Positions 16,835-26,561 of a stretch of DNA of 64,000 bases are shown here, piece after piece (the stretch's first letter is position 1; the number at the start of each line of letters is the position of its first letter). This stretch comes from Lachnospira pectinoschiza (GTDB lineage: Bacteria; Bacillota; Clostridia; Lachnospirales; Lachnospiraceae). The position numbers and the translations under genes are program-made. The stretch spans positions 124,001 to 188,000 of the forward strand of contig NZ_JAJCRR010000003.1 in the NCBI RefSeq assembly GCF_020564355.1, in the 5' to 3' direction. The notes beneath the pieces were generated by a model. That model was not told where the DNA came from. It saw nothing but the letters and a program-made list of their open reading frames with translations, and did no database searches.

Positions 16835-18244
16835 ATGAATCAGGGAGAAGAAAAAGTTCAAAACGCCCTTCTGTTTATCACAGATTTCATCGGATTAATT
16901 GCAAGTTATTATATCGCCGGGTATCTCTGGCTGGTGTTGTGGAAAAATGTTTCAGCACAGGTCTATTTTTCACAGATGGGGGACAGTCTGGTATCAGTAG
17001 TGGTATCCTATATGCTTGCGTTTTTATTCTATTCAAAGAATAATGATTTTTTACAGAGGGGAAAATTTGAAGAACTAAAAGCAGTAGTACATCTGAACGT
17101 TATAATGGCATGTATTATTGCCATTTATGAATTATTAAAAAGAACAAACCAGCAGTTTCCGAGAGGGGTCTACGTACTGGTGGTTGTGTTTAATGTTATA
17201 TTGGCATATATTATAAGAATTATTGTGAAAAAATCCGTTTTAAGCCGTGCAAAGCTTGGCAAGTCCGTGAATCGTGTGGTAGCAATTACCACCGGTGACC
17301 GCGTGGATGGATTAAAAGAAATTGAAAAATGGAATACAACAAAGCAGATTTCAGGCATTATTATTGTTGACCGGGATATGCGTGGAACGGAAATAAACGG
17401 CATACCGGTTGTAGCAGATGTACATGACATGATTCAATACATAAAAGGCGGGATAGTAGACGAGGTGTATATTGATCTGAACACTGCCCGGATGGAAAAA
17501 ATCACATCCCTTGTGATGGAACTGGAAGAAATGGGTGTGGTTGTTCATCTGCATCTGAATACGCTTGAAAATTATAAGGACTTTGATATGAGCCTTGGAA
17601 AGCTCGGCAATATTCCGGTTGCGACATTTGCCAACCGTTTCTATGATTATAAGGAACTGGCATTTAAACGGGCGATTGATATTGTCGGTTCGCTCGTTGG
17701 ACTCTGCATTATGGCAGTTGCCATGATTTTTGTTGTCCCGGCAATCAAGCTGGAATCCAAGGGACCGGTATTTTTTAAGCAGAAACGTGTCGGAAAGAAC
17801 GGACGGTATTTTTATGTATACAAGTTCCGCTCCATGTATATGGACGCAGAAGAACGTAAAAAAGAACTGATGGCACAGAATGAAATGCAGGGACTGATGT
17901 TCAAGATGAAGGACGACCCGCGTATTACAAAGGTCGGAAAGTTTATCAGAAAGACCAGTATTGATGAACTGCCGCAGTTTATTAATGTATTAAAGGGCGA
18001 TATGAGCCTTGTGGGCACACGTCCGCCAACGGTGAATGAATTCAGACAGTATCAGGGACACCACAAGCGCAGACTGTCCATGAAACCGGGCATTACTGGT
18101 ATGTGGCAGGCATATGGCAGAAGTACGGTAACAGACTTTGAAGAAATTGTAAAAATGGATTTGGATTACATCGACCACTGGAGCCTCGGACTGGATATGA
18201 AGATACTTTGCAGAACGGTTGTGGCAGTGTTTCAGGGGGGATGA
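16835..18244 (+). CDS. Polyprenyl-phosphate sugar phosphotransferase (WbaP/CpsE type), initiating transferase
   Basis: A 469-residue membrane enzyme of the exopolysaccharide polyprenyl glycosylphosphotransferase family. Four N-terminal hydrophobic segments (about 8-130) precede a nucleotide-binding-like domain (KSVNRVVAITTGD). After a fifth membrane segment (about 285-310) comes the catalytic domain with GPVFFKQKRVGKNGRYF, YKFRSM, DELPQ and MSLVGTRPP. It puts the first sugar-phosphate on undecaprenyl phosphate and so starts each repeat unit for the Wzx/Wzy genes downstream. Its base composition is like the flanking host genes, while everything after it is AT-rich; the join between core and swapped DNA lies just behind this gene. 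Confidence 0.95.
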   Translation: MNQGEEKVQNALLFITDFIGLIASYYIAGYLWLVLWKNVSAQVYFSQMGDSLVSVVVSYMLAFLFYSKNNDFLQRGKFEELKAVVHLNVIMACIIAIYELLKRTNQQFPRGVYVLVVVFNVILAYIIRIIVKKSVLSRAKLGKSVNRVVAITTGDRVDGLKEIEKWNTTKQISGIIIVDRDMRGTEINGIPVVADVHDMIQYIKGGIVDEVYIDLNTARMEKITSLVMELEEMGVVVHLHLNTLENYKDFDMSLGKLGNIPVATFANRFYDYKELAFKRAIDIVGSLVGLCIMAVAMIFVVPAIKLESKGPVFFKQKRVGKNGRYFYVYKFRSMYMDAEERKKELMAQNEMQGLMFKMKDDPRITKVGKFIRKTSIDELPQFINVLKGDMSLVGTRPPTVNEFRQYQGHHKRRLSMKPGITGMWQAYGRSTVTDFEEIVKMDLDYIDHWSLGLDMKILCRTVVAVFQGG

Positions 18245-18279
18245 AAATGTGGATATTTGATGTGTAGGAGATTATAGAA

Positions 18280-19278
18280 ATGATTATCACAAAAACACCA
18301 TTTAGAATGTCTTTTTTTGGCGGTGGAACGGATATGCCGCATTTTTTTAATGAATATGGAGGTGCGGTAATATCAACAACTTTTGATAAATATTGTTATG
18401 TTAATGTAAGACATTTGCCGCGCTTTTTTGATTATACAACAGAACTGTCATATGCCAAAATTGAAAGAGTACAGGAAGTAGAGCAAATAGTACATCCGGC
18501 AATTAGAAATGCCATGAAAATGTTGGATATGCATGAATTAAGACTTACATATGAGGCGGATTTACCAGCACGTTCAGGTTTGGGAACGAGTAGTTCATTT
18601 GCAGTTGGTATGCTAAATGCTTTTTATGCGTTGAAGGGGAAATATGCGGATAAGAAGAAATTGGCAGATGAAGCGATTTATTTGGAAAGAAATTTATGTA
18701 ATGAAGCTGGCGGTTGGCAAGATCAGATAGCAGCAGCGTATGGTGGATTGAATCGTATAAATTTTAATGCAGATGGTTACGAAGTATTACCTATTATAAT
18801 AGATACGGAACGAAAAAGACAGTTAGACAATAATCTTATGATGTTTTTTACCGGTTTTACTAGGTTTTCGGCTGAAATACAGGCAACGAATAATATTACG
18901 GCGAAGGATAAAATATCACAATTAAAGGAAATGTATGCTCTAGTAGATGAAGCTGAAAAAATTCTCGTGAATAAAAATACGAATTTAGAAGAATTTGGAC
19001 GATTATTGGATTATACATGGAAATTAAAAAGACAGACAGGAGCTAAAGTTTCAACAAGCGATATTGATGAACTCTACAAAAAAGGATTAGAGGCTGGTGC
19101 AGTAGGAGGAAAGCTATTAGGCGCTGGCGGAGGCGGTTTTTTGGTTTTTTATGTTAATGAGGAGAAACAGGAAAGTGTAAAAAATGCAATGAAAGATTTG
19201 CTCCATGTTCCGTTCGATTTCGAGGATGGGGGAACAAGAGTGATACATTACACACCAGAAACATATATTCCCATGTGA
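18280..19278 (+). CDS. hddA: D-glycero-alpha-D-manno-heptose 7-phosphate kinase (GHMP family)
   Basis: A 332-residue GHMP kinase. The N-terminal TKTPFRMSFFGGGTDMP, the ATP-loop LPARSGLGTSSSFAVG (about 95-110) and the C-terminal GGKLLGAGGGGF are the three family motifs in the HddA variant. It phosphorylates heptose 7-phosphate at C1 in the GDP-D-glycero-alpha-D-manno-heptose pathway. The next two genes supply the other steps, so the pathway is nearly complete here. It is the first gene of the AT-rich block. Confidence 0.93.
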   Translation: MIITKTPFRMSFFGGGTDMPHFFNEYGGAVISTTFDKYCYVNVRHLPRFFDYTTELSYAKIERVQEVEQIVHPAIRNAMKMLDMHELRLTYEADLPARSGLGTSSSFAVGMLNAFYALKGKYADKKKLADEAIYLERNLCNEAGGWQDQIAAAYGGLNRINFNADGYEVLPIIIDTERKRQLDNNLMMFFTGFTRFSAEIQATNNITAKDKISQLKEMYALVDEAEKILVNKNTNLEEFGRLLDYTWKLKRQTGAKVSTSDIDELYKKGLEAGAVGGKLLGAGGGGFLVFYVNEEKQESVKNAMKDLLHVPFDFEDGGTRVIHYTPETYIPM

Positions 19279-19305
19279 TTTAAAATAAGCAGAAAGGATT
19301 AATCA

Positions 19306-20598
19306 ATGAAAACTGTTATAATGGCTGGTGGAAGGGGAACCCGTATATCTTCAGTTGCAAGCGATATTCCCAAACCAATGATTAAGATAGAAGGGATGCC
19401 AGTTTTAGAAAGAGAAATAGCATGTCTGAAAAAACAAGGATTTACAGATATTATTATTACTGTCAGTCATCTTGGTAATATTATTATGGATTATTTTGGT
19501 GATGGAAGTAAAATTTCACCGGTAACAGGAGAATCTTTTGGTGTAAATATAGAGTATTATTATGAAAACAAACCGTTAGGAAATGCAGGGGCATTGTTTG
19601 AACTTAAAGATAGATTAAATGAGGATTTTCTGTTATTAAATGCAGATGCAATGTTTGATATTAATTTTAAACGATTTGTTGCATATCATAAAAAAATGGG
19701 TGGACTGGTAACATTGTTTACCCATCCAAATAGTCATCCGTATGATAGTGGATTGATTGTCGCAGATAACTGTGGAACAGTTGAGAAGTGGATTGCGAAA
19801 GAGGATATAAGACCACAATTCTATAAAAATAGAGTAAATGCGGGGTTACATATTATTTCACCATCTGTTTTAGATATACGACCAGAAACTGAAAAGGTTG
19901 ATTTAGACAGACAGTTATTAAAACCTTTAGCAGGTACTGGGAAAATGTATATATATGATAGTCCTGAATATGTAAAAGATATGGGTACGCCAGATAGATA
20001 TTATACAGTATGTGAAGATGTACGTACAGGAAAAGTTACTGCAAAAAATTTGGGTAACAAGCAGAAAGCAATTTTTTTAGATAGGGATGGAACAATCAAC
20101 AAATATGTAGGGTTTCTAAGAAATATTGATCAATTTGAATTGTTAGATAAAGTATCTGCTGCAATAAAAAAAATCAATGAATCCGGGTATTTGGCAATTG
20201 TTGTTACAAATCAGCCAGTTATTGCAAGGGGGGAAGTGAGTGTTAAAGAACTAGAAAGTATTCATAATAAAATGGAAACACTATTAGGACTTGATGGGGC
20301 ATTTTTAGATGCTGTCTATTATTGTCCGCACCATCCGGATAGGGGATATGAGGGAGAAAGACCTGAATATAAAATACAGTGTGATTGTAGAAAACCTAAG
20401 CCGGGAATGTTGTTAAAAGCAGCTCGGGATTTTAATATAGATTTGGCAAACTCATGGATGGTTGGTGATGGCGAAAATGATATTAAAGCAGGGAAAGAAG
20501 CAGGCTGCAGGACAGCATTGATAACAAAAGAAGATGACAGGTATAATCAAGATTTAACGGTAATGTCATTGTGGCAATTTGTAGAAGAAATATTATAA
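19306..20598 (+). CDS. hddC-gmhB: Fused heptose-1-phosphate guanylyltransferase and heptose bisphosphatase
   Basis: Two enzymes in one 430-residue chain. Residues 1 to about 225 are a sugar nucleotidyltransferase (MAGGRGTRISSVASDIPKPM, NADAMFDINF). From about 250 on is a HAD phosphatase of the GmhB type: FLDRDGTIN with catalytic Asp 259 and 261, the zinc-loop YYCPHHPD...CDCRKPKPGM, and MVGDGENDIKAG. The phosphatase removes the 7-phosphate from heptose 1,7-bisphosphate, and the transferase then adds GMP. In many bacteria hddC and gmhB are separate genes; fusion would pass the intermediate directly. The GDP rather than ADP product is inferred from HddA as partner. Confidence 0.9.
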   Translation: MKTVIMAGGRGTRISSVASDIPKPMIKIEGMPVLEREIACLKKQGFTDIIITVSHLGNIIMDYFGDGSKISPVTGESFGVNIEYYYENKPLGNAGALFELKDRLNEDFLLLNADAMFDINFKRFVAYHKKMGGLVTLFTHPNSHPYDSGLIVADNCGTVEKWIAKEDIRPQFYKNRVNAGLHIISPSVLDIRPETEKVDLDRQLLKPLAGTGKMYIYDSPEYVKDMGTPDRYYTVCEDVRTGKVTAKNLGNKQKAIFLDRDGTINKYVGFLRNIDQFELLDKVSAAIKKINESGYLAIVVTNQPVIARGEVSVKELESIHNKMETLLGLDGAFLDAVYYCPHHPDRGYEGERPEYKIQCDCRKPKPGMLLKAARDFNIDLANSWMVGDGENDIKAGKEAGCRTALITKEDDRYNQDLTVMSLWQFVEEIL

Positions 20599-20616
20599 TA
20601 GAAAGAGAAGAGATAA

Positions 20617-21267
20617 GTGTTGGATAATAAAGTGCAAAAACATATAGAGTTATTAGTTAAAAGATATCCTCAATTGAAAAGCATACAAAGTCAAATTGAA
20701 CAGGCATACTTAGTGTTGGAAGAATGTTATGCCAATGGTGGTAAACTACTTATTGCTGGAAACGGTGGTTCAGCAGCAGATGCTGAACATATTGCAGGTG
20801 AATTAATGAAGCGGTTTAAAATAAAAAGACCAGTTTCAAAAGAATTTGCTGAAAAGCTAGCAGAGATAGATGCTGTTAGAGGAAAACAATTAGCGGACAA
20901 TTTAGAGTGTTCACTTATGGCAATTCCATTAGTGGCACATGAAGCATTAACAACGGCATATATAAACGATGTTGATGGTTATGGAGTATTTGCACAGCAG
21001 CTTTTTGGCTATGGAAGAAAAGGTGATGTGTTTTTAGGAATATCCACATCTGGAAATAGTAAGAACATAATGAACGCAACAGTTGTTGCAAGAGCATCGG
21101 GAATTAAGGTCATTGGACTTACTGGAGAAACAGGTGGCGAGTTGGCGAAAGTAGCAGATGTAGCAGTTAAGGTGCCTGAAAAAGAAACTTATATGATACA
21201 AGAACTTCATTTGCCAATATATCATTGCTGGTGCTTAATGCTGGAAGAAAGGTTTTTCGGAGAATAA
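20617..21267 (+). CDS. gmhA: Phosphoheptose isomerase
   Basis: SIS-domain isomerase of 216 residues converting sedoheptulose 7-phosphate to D-glycero-D-manno-heptose 7-phosphate, the first step of heptose synthesis. GGKLLIAGNGGSAADAEHIAGEL (about 43-65) and GISTSGNSKN are the sugar-phosphate loops of GmhA. The start is GTG at 20617 after AGAGAAGAG; a TTG follows directly and could serve instead. It completes the hddA, hddC-gmhB, gmhA set. Confidence 0.94.
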   Translation: MLDNKVQKHIELLVKRYPQLKSIQSQIEQAYLVLEECYANGGKLLIAGNGGSAADAEHIAGELMKRFKIKRPVSKEFAEKLAEIDAVRGKQLADNLECSLMAIPLVAHEALTTAYINDVDGYGVFAQQLFGYGRKGDVFLGISTSGNSKNIMNATVVARASGIKVIGLTGETGGELAKVADVAVKVPEKETYMIQELHLPIYHCWCLMLEERFFGE

Positions 21268-21269
21268 GT

Positions 21270-22007
21270 ATGAAAAAGCAAAAATTATTGAATACATATG
21301 TAAACAATGTAAGTATGGAGCAGACGATTTCAGAGATTGAAGAAATGATTGCAAATGATAAAAAGTCATATATTGTTGCAATAAATGTTGATGTTGTGAT
21401 GAAAATTGAAAATGATTCATATTTGAAAAAAATAGTTGATAGTGCTGATATGGTGTTAGTTGATGGAAAACCGCTAATTTGGATATCAAAAATGCATAAG
21501 CAACCTGTAAAGGCTAAAATTTCTGGATCTGATTTAGTACCGAAATTATGTGAAGTGGCAGCAAAAAAGAATTATACAATCTTTATTTTGGGTGGTAAGG
21601 ATGGAATTGCTGAAAAAGCAAAAAAAAATTTGGAGAGGAAACATCCTGGCATAAGGGTAGTTGGTACATATGCACCTCCATTTGGATTTGAAAAAAATCA
21701 AAGGGAATTAAAGAAAACGAATGATATAATTACAAAGGCAAAACCAGATATACTGATTGCTTGTTTTGGCTGCCCGAAGCAGGAGAAATATATATATGAA
21801 AATATAGAAAAGTATGATGCAAAGGTATCAATCTGTGCAGGGGCAACTGTGGATTTTTTGGCAGGAAATGTTAAAAGAGCACCTAAATGGATGAGTGAAC
21901 ATGGCTTAGAATGGTTTTATCGTTTTTTACAGGAACCTAAGAGAATGTTTAAAAGATATTTTGTTGACGATTTGAAAATATTAAAACTTATTTTTAAATA
22001 CAAGTAG
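21270..22007 (+). CDS. WecG/TagA/CpsF family glycosyltransferase
   Basis: A 245-residue GT26-type enzyme that usually adds the second sugar to a polyprenyl-linked primer at the membrane surface. Family features: NVDVVMKIENDSYLKKIV, the catalytic-loop VDGKPLIW, GSDLVPKLC, and GCPKQEKYI. An upstream in-frame ATG at 21225 lies inside gmhA; I prefer 21270 because GGAG sits just before it and the 2-nt gap to gmhA fits translational coupling. Confidence 0.92.
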   Translation: MKKQKLLNTYVNNVSMEQTISEIEEMIANDKKSYIVAINVDVVMKIENDSYLKKIVDSADMVLVDGKPLIWISKMHKQPVKAKISGSDLVPKLCEVAAKKNYTIFILGGKDGIAEKAKKNLERKHPGIRVVGTYAPPFGFEKNQRELKKTNDIITKAKPDILIACFGCPKQEKYIYENIEKYDAKVSICAGATVDFLAGNVKRAPKWMSEHGLEWFYRFLQEPKRMFKRYFVDDLKILKLIFKYK

Positions 22008-22029
22008 TGGAAAATGGATGGGATAGGAT

Positions 22030-23121
22030 ATGAATTTATCAGGACAAAATGTATTACTGTTTACACGAACAATGGGACTTGGTGGAACAGAAAATGTTGT
22101 ATTGCAGCTATGTGAGATTTTAAAACCACAAGTTCACAATATAGTAGTATGTTCTTGTGGAGGGGTAAATGTAGAAAAGTTAGATACAATGGGAATAAAA
22201 CATTATACCGTACCGGATATTACAATAAAAAATCCAATCACAGTCATTAAAATTGTTACAGAACTTAAAAGAATAATACGGCAGGAAAAGATTACAGTTA
22301 TTCATTCACATCATCGAATGGCAGCTTTTTATGCTAGAGTAGTTGCAAACTCTAATATTATTCAAATTGTAAATGCACACAATACATTTTATGATAAAAA
22401 AACGCTTACGAAAATAGCATATAAGAAAGCAAACATTATTGCAGTTGGTGAGCAGGTAAAGAAAAATATGGTTGAATATTTTGGAATATCAGCTGATAAA
22501 GTTGCAGTGATTCATAATGCGATAAAACCGTTTGAAGGTCCGGTGGTTTTGGATACAGAACTTGAGCAAGCAAGGCAGCAGGGATATACATTAGTCGGAA
22601 ATATTGGAAGACTTTCTGAACAGAAGGGAATAGAATATTTTATAAAAGCTGCGGCATTGGTATATAAAGAAAATCCGAATATTCGATTCTATATTGTTGG
22701 TGATGGTGAAGATGCTGAAAAGTTAAAGAAATTGACAGATTCATTGTTGCCTGAAGGGATACTGACATTTATGGGATATCGTTCGGATATTCAGAATGTT
22801 ATGAGTCAGATGGATTTTATCGTGTTGAGTTCATTGTGGGAAGGTCTGCCGTTGACGCCAATAGAAGCATTTTCAGTTGGAAAGACAGTAATAGCTACTA
22901 ATGTTGATGGAACACCGGAAATTGTAAAAGATGGGGAAAATGGATTATTGGTTCATAGTGCAGATGAAGTTCAAATAGCCCAAAAGATATTATACATATG
23001 CAAAGAGCAGAGTATTAGACAAAAATTAGAAGAGAACGCAGTTAAGACCTATGAGAAGAGGTTTACAATAGATACAATGAAGGAAAGATATATTCAATAT
23101 TATAAAAGCGTGATAGGGTAA
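22030..23121 (+). CDS. GT4 family glycosyltransferase
   Basis: A GT-B retaining transferase of 363 residues. The N-terminal LFTRTMGLGGTENVVLQL is the glycine-rich acceptor-side loop. The donor domain begins near VGNIGRLSEQKGIEYFI, and the E-x7-E motif is SLWEGLPLTPIEAFSVGK (about 275-292). It adds one sugar of the repeat unit. The donor cannot be told from sequence; GDP-heptose is possible given the neighbours. Confidence 0.9.
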   Translation: MNLSGQNVLLFTRTMGLGGTENVVLQLCEILKPQVHNIVVCSCGGVNVEKLDTMGIKHYTVPDITIKNPITVIKIVTELKRIIRQEKITVIHSHHRMAAFYARVVANSNIIQIVNAHNTFYDKKTLTKIAYKKANIIAVGEQVKKNMVEYFGISADKVAVIHNAIKPFEGPVVLDTELEQARQQGYTLVGNIGRLSEQKGIEYFIKAAALVYKENPNIRFYIVGDGEDAEKLKKLTDSLLPEGILTFMGYRSDIQNVMSQMDFIVLSSLWEGLPLTPIEAFSVGKTVIATNVDGTPEIVKDGENGLLVHSADEVQIAQKILYICKEQSIRQKLEENAVKTYEKRFTIDTMKERYIQYYKSVIG

Positions 23122-23125
23122 ATGA

Positions 23126-24220
23126 ATGAGAGAAGATGTTTTAGTTAGTGTAGTTATACCGGTATATAATACAGAACAGTATTTAGAAAGAACAATGAAA
23201 TGTTTGTTAAATCAAACATATAAAAATTGGGAGGCAATTTTTATAGATGATGGTTCGGTAGACGGAAGTGGAGAATTGTTGGATAAATTTGAAGCTTTAG
23301 ATAATAGAATTTCAGTTATTCATAAAGTAAACGAAGGTGTTTCAATAGCTCGAAATGTAGGAATTGATAATATTAAAGGGAAGAAAGTACTTTTTTTAGA
23401 CTCGGATGATATATTTGAAAAAACACTAATTGAAAAGTGTGTTCGATATATAGAATTAAATCAGGTAGAAGCTGTTTTGTATGGATATGCAGATATGTAT
23501 AACGGTACGGTTGTAAATGTGCATGAATTTGTATTAGAAAAAGAAAAATATATAGGGAATGATACAATAATACAGCAGTTGATGCCGCATTTTCTGGGAA
23601 TATCATATGAAGATATTAATGGCTGGATAAAAAACCAGCATGGTTTACGGTATGGAAAAGAACATACTGCAATGTGGCGGATTATGTGTGATGTTGAATG
23701 TATAAAAAAGAATGCAATTAGATTTAATAAAAACTTGTCAGTTGGTGAAGATACAATGTTTATGAATGAGTATTTATATAACTGTAATTCAATTGGAGTT
23801 TTAAAAGATACGCTCTATTATTTAGTAGCTAGAGAGGGAAGCGCAAATAATGTTAATAATCATAATGTAGAGTTGATGATTAATAATAAATTAAAATTGG
23901 TTGAGGAAAAGAACAAGTTTGCAGAGAGAGTTAAGGAACATAAACAAATTGATATCACAGGATTTTTTGATGGCAATAATGTTTTATCAACGATACAGAT
24001 AATGTTAATGCTTATAAACAGTCAAGAATATAAAATTGGTGAAAAATATGAAGAGTTAAAAGCATTTTATAATAATCAATATATAAAAAATTCTATTTTA
24101 AAGTTTAAACCAGTAAAGGGGATTAAAAGTATTCCTATTGTTCTGTTAAGGCATAATAGAATTTTATTGATGGTAGTATGTAGTATTTTACCCCAAAAGA
24201 TAATGGGGAAAATTGTTTAA
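23126..24220 (+). CDS. GT2 family glycosyltransferase
   Basis: A 364-residue inverting GT-A enzyme. [17 protein letters not shown] is the nucleotide-binding start, [12 protein letters not shown] the first acidic motif, and FLDSDDIF the DxD-like metal site; [11 protein letters not shown] is the likely catalytic-base region. The C-terminal 100 residues are helical and AT-rich in codons. It starts 5 nt after the preceding stop. The sugar specificity is unknown. Confidence 0.9.
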   Translation: MREDVLVSVVIPVYNTEQYLERTMKCLLNQTYKNWEAIFIDDGSVDGSGELLDKFEALDNRISVIHKVNEGVSIARNVGIDNIKGKKVLFLDSDDIFEKTLIEKCVRYIELNQVEAVLYGYADMYNGTVVNVHEFVLEKEKYIGNDTIIQQLMPHFLGISYEDINGWIKNQHGLRYGKEHTAMWRIMCDVECIKKNAIRFNKNLSVGEDTMFMNEYLYNCNSIGVLKDTLYYLVAREGSANNVNNHNVELMINNKLKLVEEKNKFAERVKEHKQIDITGFFDGNNVLSTIQIMLMLINSQEYKIGEKYEELKAFYNNQYIKNSILKFKPVKGIKSIPIVLLRHNRILLMVVCSILPQKIMGKIV

Positions 24221-24234
24221 TAAAAGAGGTAAAA

Positions 24235-24798
24235 ATGGAAAAATCTGAGAATAGAAAAATGAGTAAGCCAGTTAAATGTATATATTATGCGGTGGTTTTG
24301 TTTGGTAATGTAGTTATTAATAAAATACCAAGCAGACATATTAGAAAGTGGTTTTATCAGTTGTTAGGAGCAAAGATAGGAAAAAACACAGTGATATGTA
24401 GAAGAACAGAGATTTTGTTTCCGAAAGGCTTAGAATTAAAAGAAAATATAGCCATTGGCTGGTTTGTCGATTTAGACGCGCGAGGTGGAATCAGTGTGGA
24501 TCATGATACGAATATATCCAGTCACACAACTTTTATTACAGGAAGTCATGATATTGACAATCCAAAGTTTGAGGCCTCTTTTAAACCAATTACAATAGGG
24601 CATCATTGTTGGATAGGAACGGGAGCTACAGTATTGCAGGGAGTGACGATTGGAGATGGAGCAGTAGTAGCAGCGGGCGCGGTTGTTACAAAAGATGTAC
24701 CACCATTTGAAGTGTGGGGAGGGGTGCCAGCTAAATTTATAAGAAAAAGAAATGATAAGATTGCCTATAATGTTAAAGGTGCACCTATATTACATTAA
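24235..24798 (+). CDS. Left-handed beta-helix acyltransferase (WcaF/Maa-like)
   Basis: A 187-residue hexapeptide-repeat O-acyltransferase. An N-terminal helix precedes LbH coils ([48 protein letters not shown]). The catalytic His is probably in FITGSHDID. It transfers acetyl from acetyl-CoA to a sugar of the repeat unit in the cytoplasm. Confidence 0.9.
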   Translation: MEKSENRKMSKPVKCIYYAVVLFGNVVINKIPSRHIRKWFYQLLGAKIGKNTVICRRTEILFPKGLELKENIAIGWFVDLDARGGISVDHDTNISSHTTFITGSHDIDNPKFEASFKPITIGHHCWIGTGATVLQGVTIGDGAVVAAGAVVTKDVPPFEVWGGVPAKFIRKRNDKIAYNVKGAPILH

Positions 24799-24820
24799 AT
24801 TATAAGTAAAGGAAAATAAA

Positions 24821-25831
24821 ATGAAGTTAAGTGTTGTGGTTCCAGTATATAATGTTGAAAAGTATTTATCTATCTGTATTGATAGCATTATTAATCAATC
24901 GACAAAGGTATATGAAGTTATTTTAGTAGATGATGGGTCAACGGATACAAGTGGAACTATATGTGATAGTTATGCTGAAAAGTATGATTATATTAAAGTT
25001 ATTCATAAGAAAAATGCCGGACTTGGAATGGCTAGAAATACAGGATTGGAAAAGGTTACTGGAGATTTTGTTACATTTGTAGATTCAGATGATTATTGGG
25101 ATATTGATTATGTTGAGAGTATAATGGCACAGATAAAAGAAACGGGGTGTGATACTTGTAAAACGAGTTTCAGACGAGTAGATTTACAGGAGAATATTAT
25201 ATTTGAGCAGGCAGTATCATATGACATATATAAAAATAGTGATATTAAAACAAAGTTATTGCCAAGGTTTATAGGAAGTGATATTAAAGAAAAAGATTCG
25301 ATTCCAATGTCATCATGCTGCACGATTTATTCTATGGATATTATAAATAACAATAACCTTAGATTTGTTTCAGAACGTGAATGGATATCGGAAGACATAA
25401 TATTTAATATTGATTATTATGCAAAGGCAAATTTTGTAGTATTATCAGATTATATAGGATATAATTATCGCATAAATCCAGGTTCGTTAACGACCAAGTA
25501 TCTGCCAGGCAGATTGACCAAATGCAAGCAGATATATTATAAGGAATGTAAAGTATTAAATGAAATTGGGATTTATGAAATATGTCGATATAGATTAAAA
25601 AGACAATTTATGATTTATTTGACAATGTGTTTTGCGCAGTTAAATAGGCGAACAAGTGGAAAAACTAAAAAGAAAATAAAAGATGAAATAAGGCATATAT
25701 GTAAAGATAAAGAGGTAAAAGAAATTATTTGTGATTATCCAGTAAAAGGATTGGGGGTAAAACAAAGGTTTTTTTTATGGTTGGTTAAGAATAGCTTTGT
25801 TACACTGTTATATTTATATTATTGTATTTAA
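24821..25831 (+). CDS. GT2 family glycosyltransferase
   Basis: A 336-residue GT-A enzyme with SVVVPVYNVEKYLSICI, LVDDGSTDTSG and FVDSDDYW. EWISEDIIFNIDYY matches the catalytic-base region of capsular transferases. It shares this N-terminal pattern with the other three GT2 proteins of the operon but differs in the C-terminal half, which fits different acceptors. Confidence 0.9.
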   Translation: MKLSVVVPVYNVEKYLSICIDSIINQSTKVYEVILVDDGSTDTSGTICDSYAEKYDYIKVIHKKNAGLGMARNTGLEKVTGDFVTFVDSDDYWDIDYVESIMAQIKETGCDTCKTSFRRVDLQENIIFEQAVSYDIYKNSDIKTKLLPRFIGSDIKEKDSIPMSSCCTIYSMDIINNNNLRFVSEREWISEDIIFNIDYYAKANFVVLSDYIGYNYRINPGSLTTKYLPGRLTKCKQIYYKECKVLNEIGIYEICRYRLKRQFMIYLTMCFAQLNRRTSGKTKKKIKDEIRHICKDKEVKEIICDYPVKGLGVKQRFFLWLVKNSFVTLLYLYYCI

Positions 25832-25842
25832 AGGGGGAAGGT

Positions 25843-26556
25843 ATGATAAAAAGGATTATAAAAGCAATCATATATAGAGAGCGTGCATCATCGAAATCGT
25901 ATGTTAAATGGCTAAAAAACAAAGGAGTTAGAATAGGTAAGGGTACTGTATTTATCGGTCCGAAAGAGACATTGGTTGATGTTACTCGACCCTGGTTGGT
26001 AACTATAGGGGAAGATTGCCAGATCACTCCAGGTGTAGTCATTTTGACACATGATTATGGTTGGGCAGTGATAAAAAGAGTTTATGGTGAAGTATTGGGA
26101 AGTGCACAAAAGGTTGTTATAGGAGATAATGTCTACATAGGAATGAATTCAACAATATTACCGGGGGTAACGATAGGCTCTAATGTTGTTATTGGTGCCA
26201 ATACAGTTGTTACGAAAGATATTCCTGATAATGTAGTAGTTGTAGGGAATCCAGCTAGAATTGTACGGACATTAGATGAATATTATCAAAAACGGAAAAA
26301 TGTTCAAATCGAAGAGGCGGTACAGATGGTGAAAATGTATTATGATAGATACAATAAAGTACCAGATAAAACAATTATGAGAGAATATTTTTGGCTATTT
26401 GAGGATAATTATGATGAGCTTAATCCAGAGTTTAAAAATGTAATGCAGTTAGTGGATGGAAGTGTTGAAAAATCACGTAGACAATTTGGTGAAAATCAAA
26501 AAAAATTTAAAAATTATGAAGATTTTTTAAGATATTGTAAAATGGATAAGGAGTAA
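25843..26556 (+). CDS. Left-handed beta-helix acyltransferase with C-terminal extension
   Basis: Start set at the ATG behind GGGGGAAGG; the longer TTG frame would overlap the upstream gene. Residues about 25-150 form hexapeptide coils (KGVRIGKGTVFIGP, IGDNVYIGMNSTILPGVTI, NVVIGANTVVTKDIP). VILTHDYGW holds the likely catalytic His. Residues after about 155 are a helical extension not usual in short members. It is likely a second O-acetyltransferase for the repeat unit. Confidence 0.88.
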   Translation: MIKRIIKAIIYRERASSKSYVKWLKNKGVRIGKGTVFIGPKETLVDVTRPWLVTIGEDCQITPGVVILTHDYGWAVIKRVYGEVLGSAQKVVIGDNVYIGMNSTILPGVTIGSNVVIGANTVVTKDIPDNVVVVGNPARIVRTLDEYYQKRKNVQIEEAVQMVKMYYDRYNKVPDKTIMREYFWLFEDNYDELNPEFKNVMQLVDGSVEKSRRQFGENQKKFKNYEDFLRYCKMDKE

Positions 26557-26561
26557 ATTTT

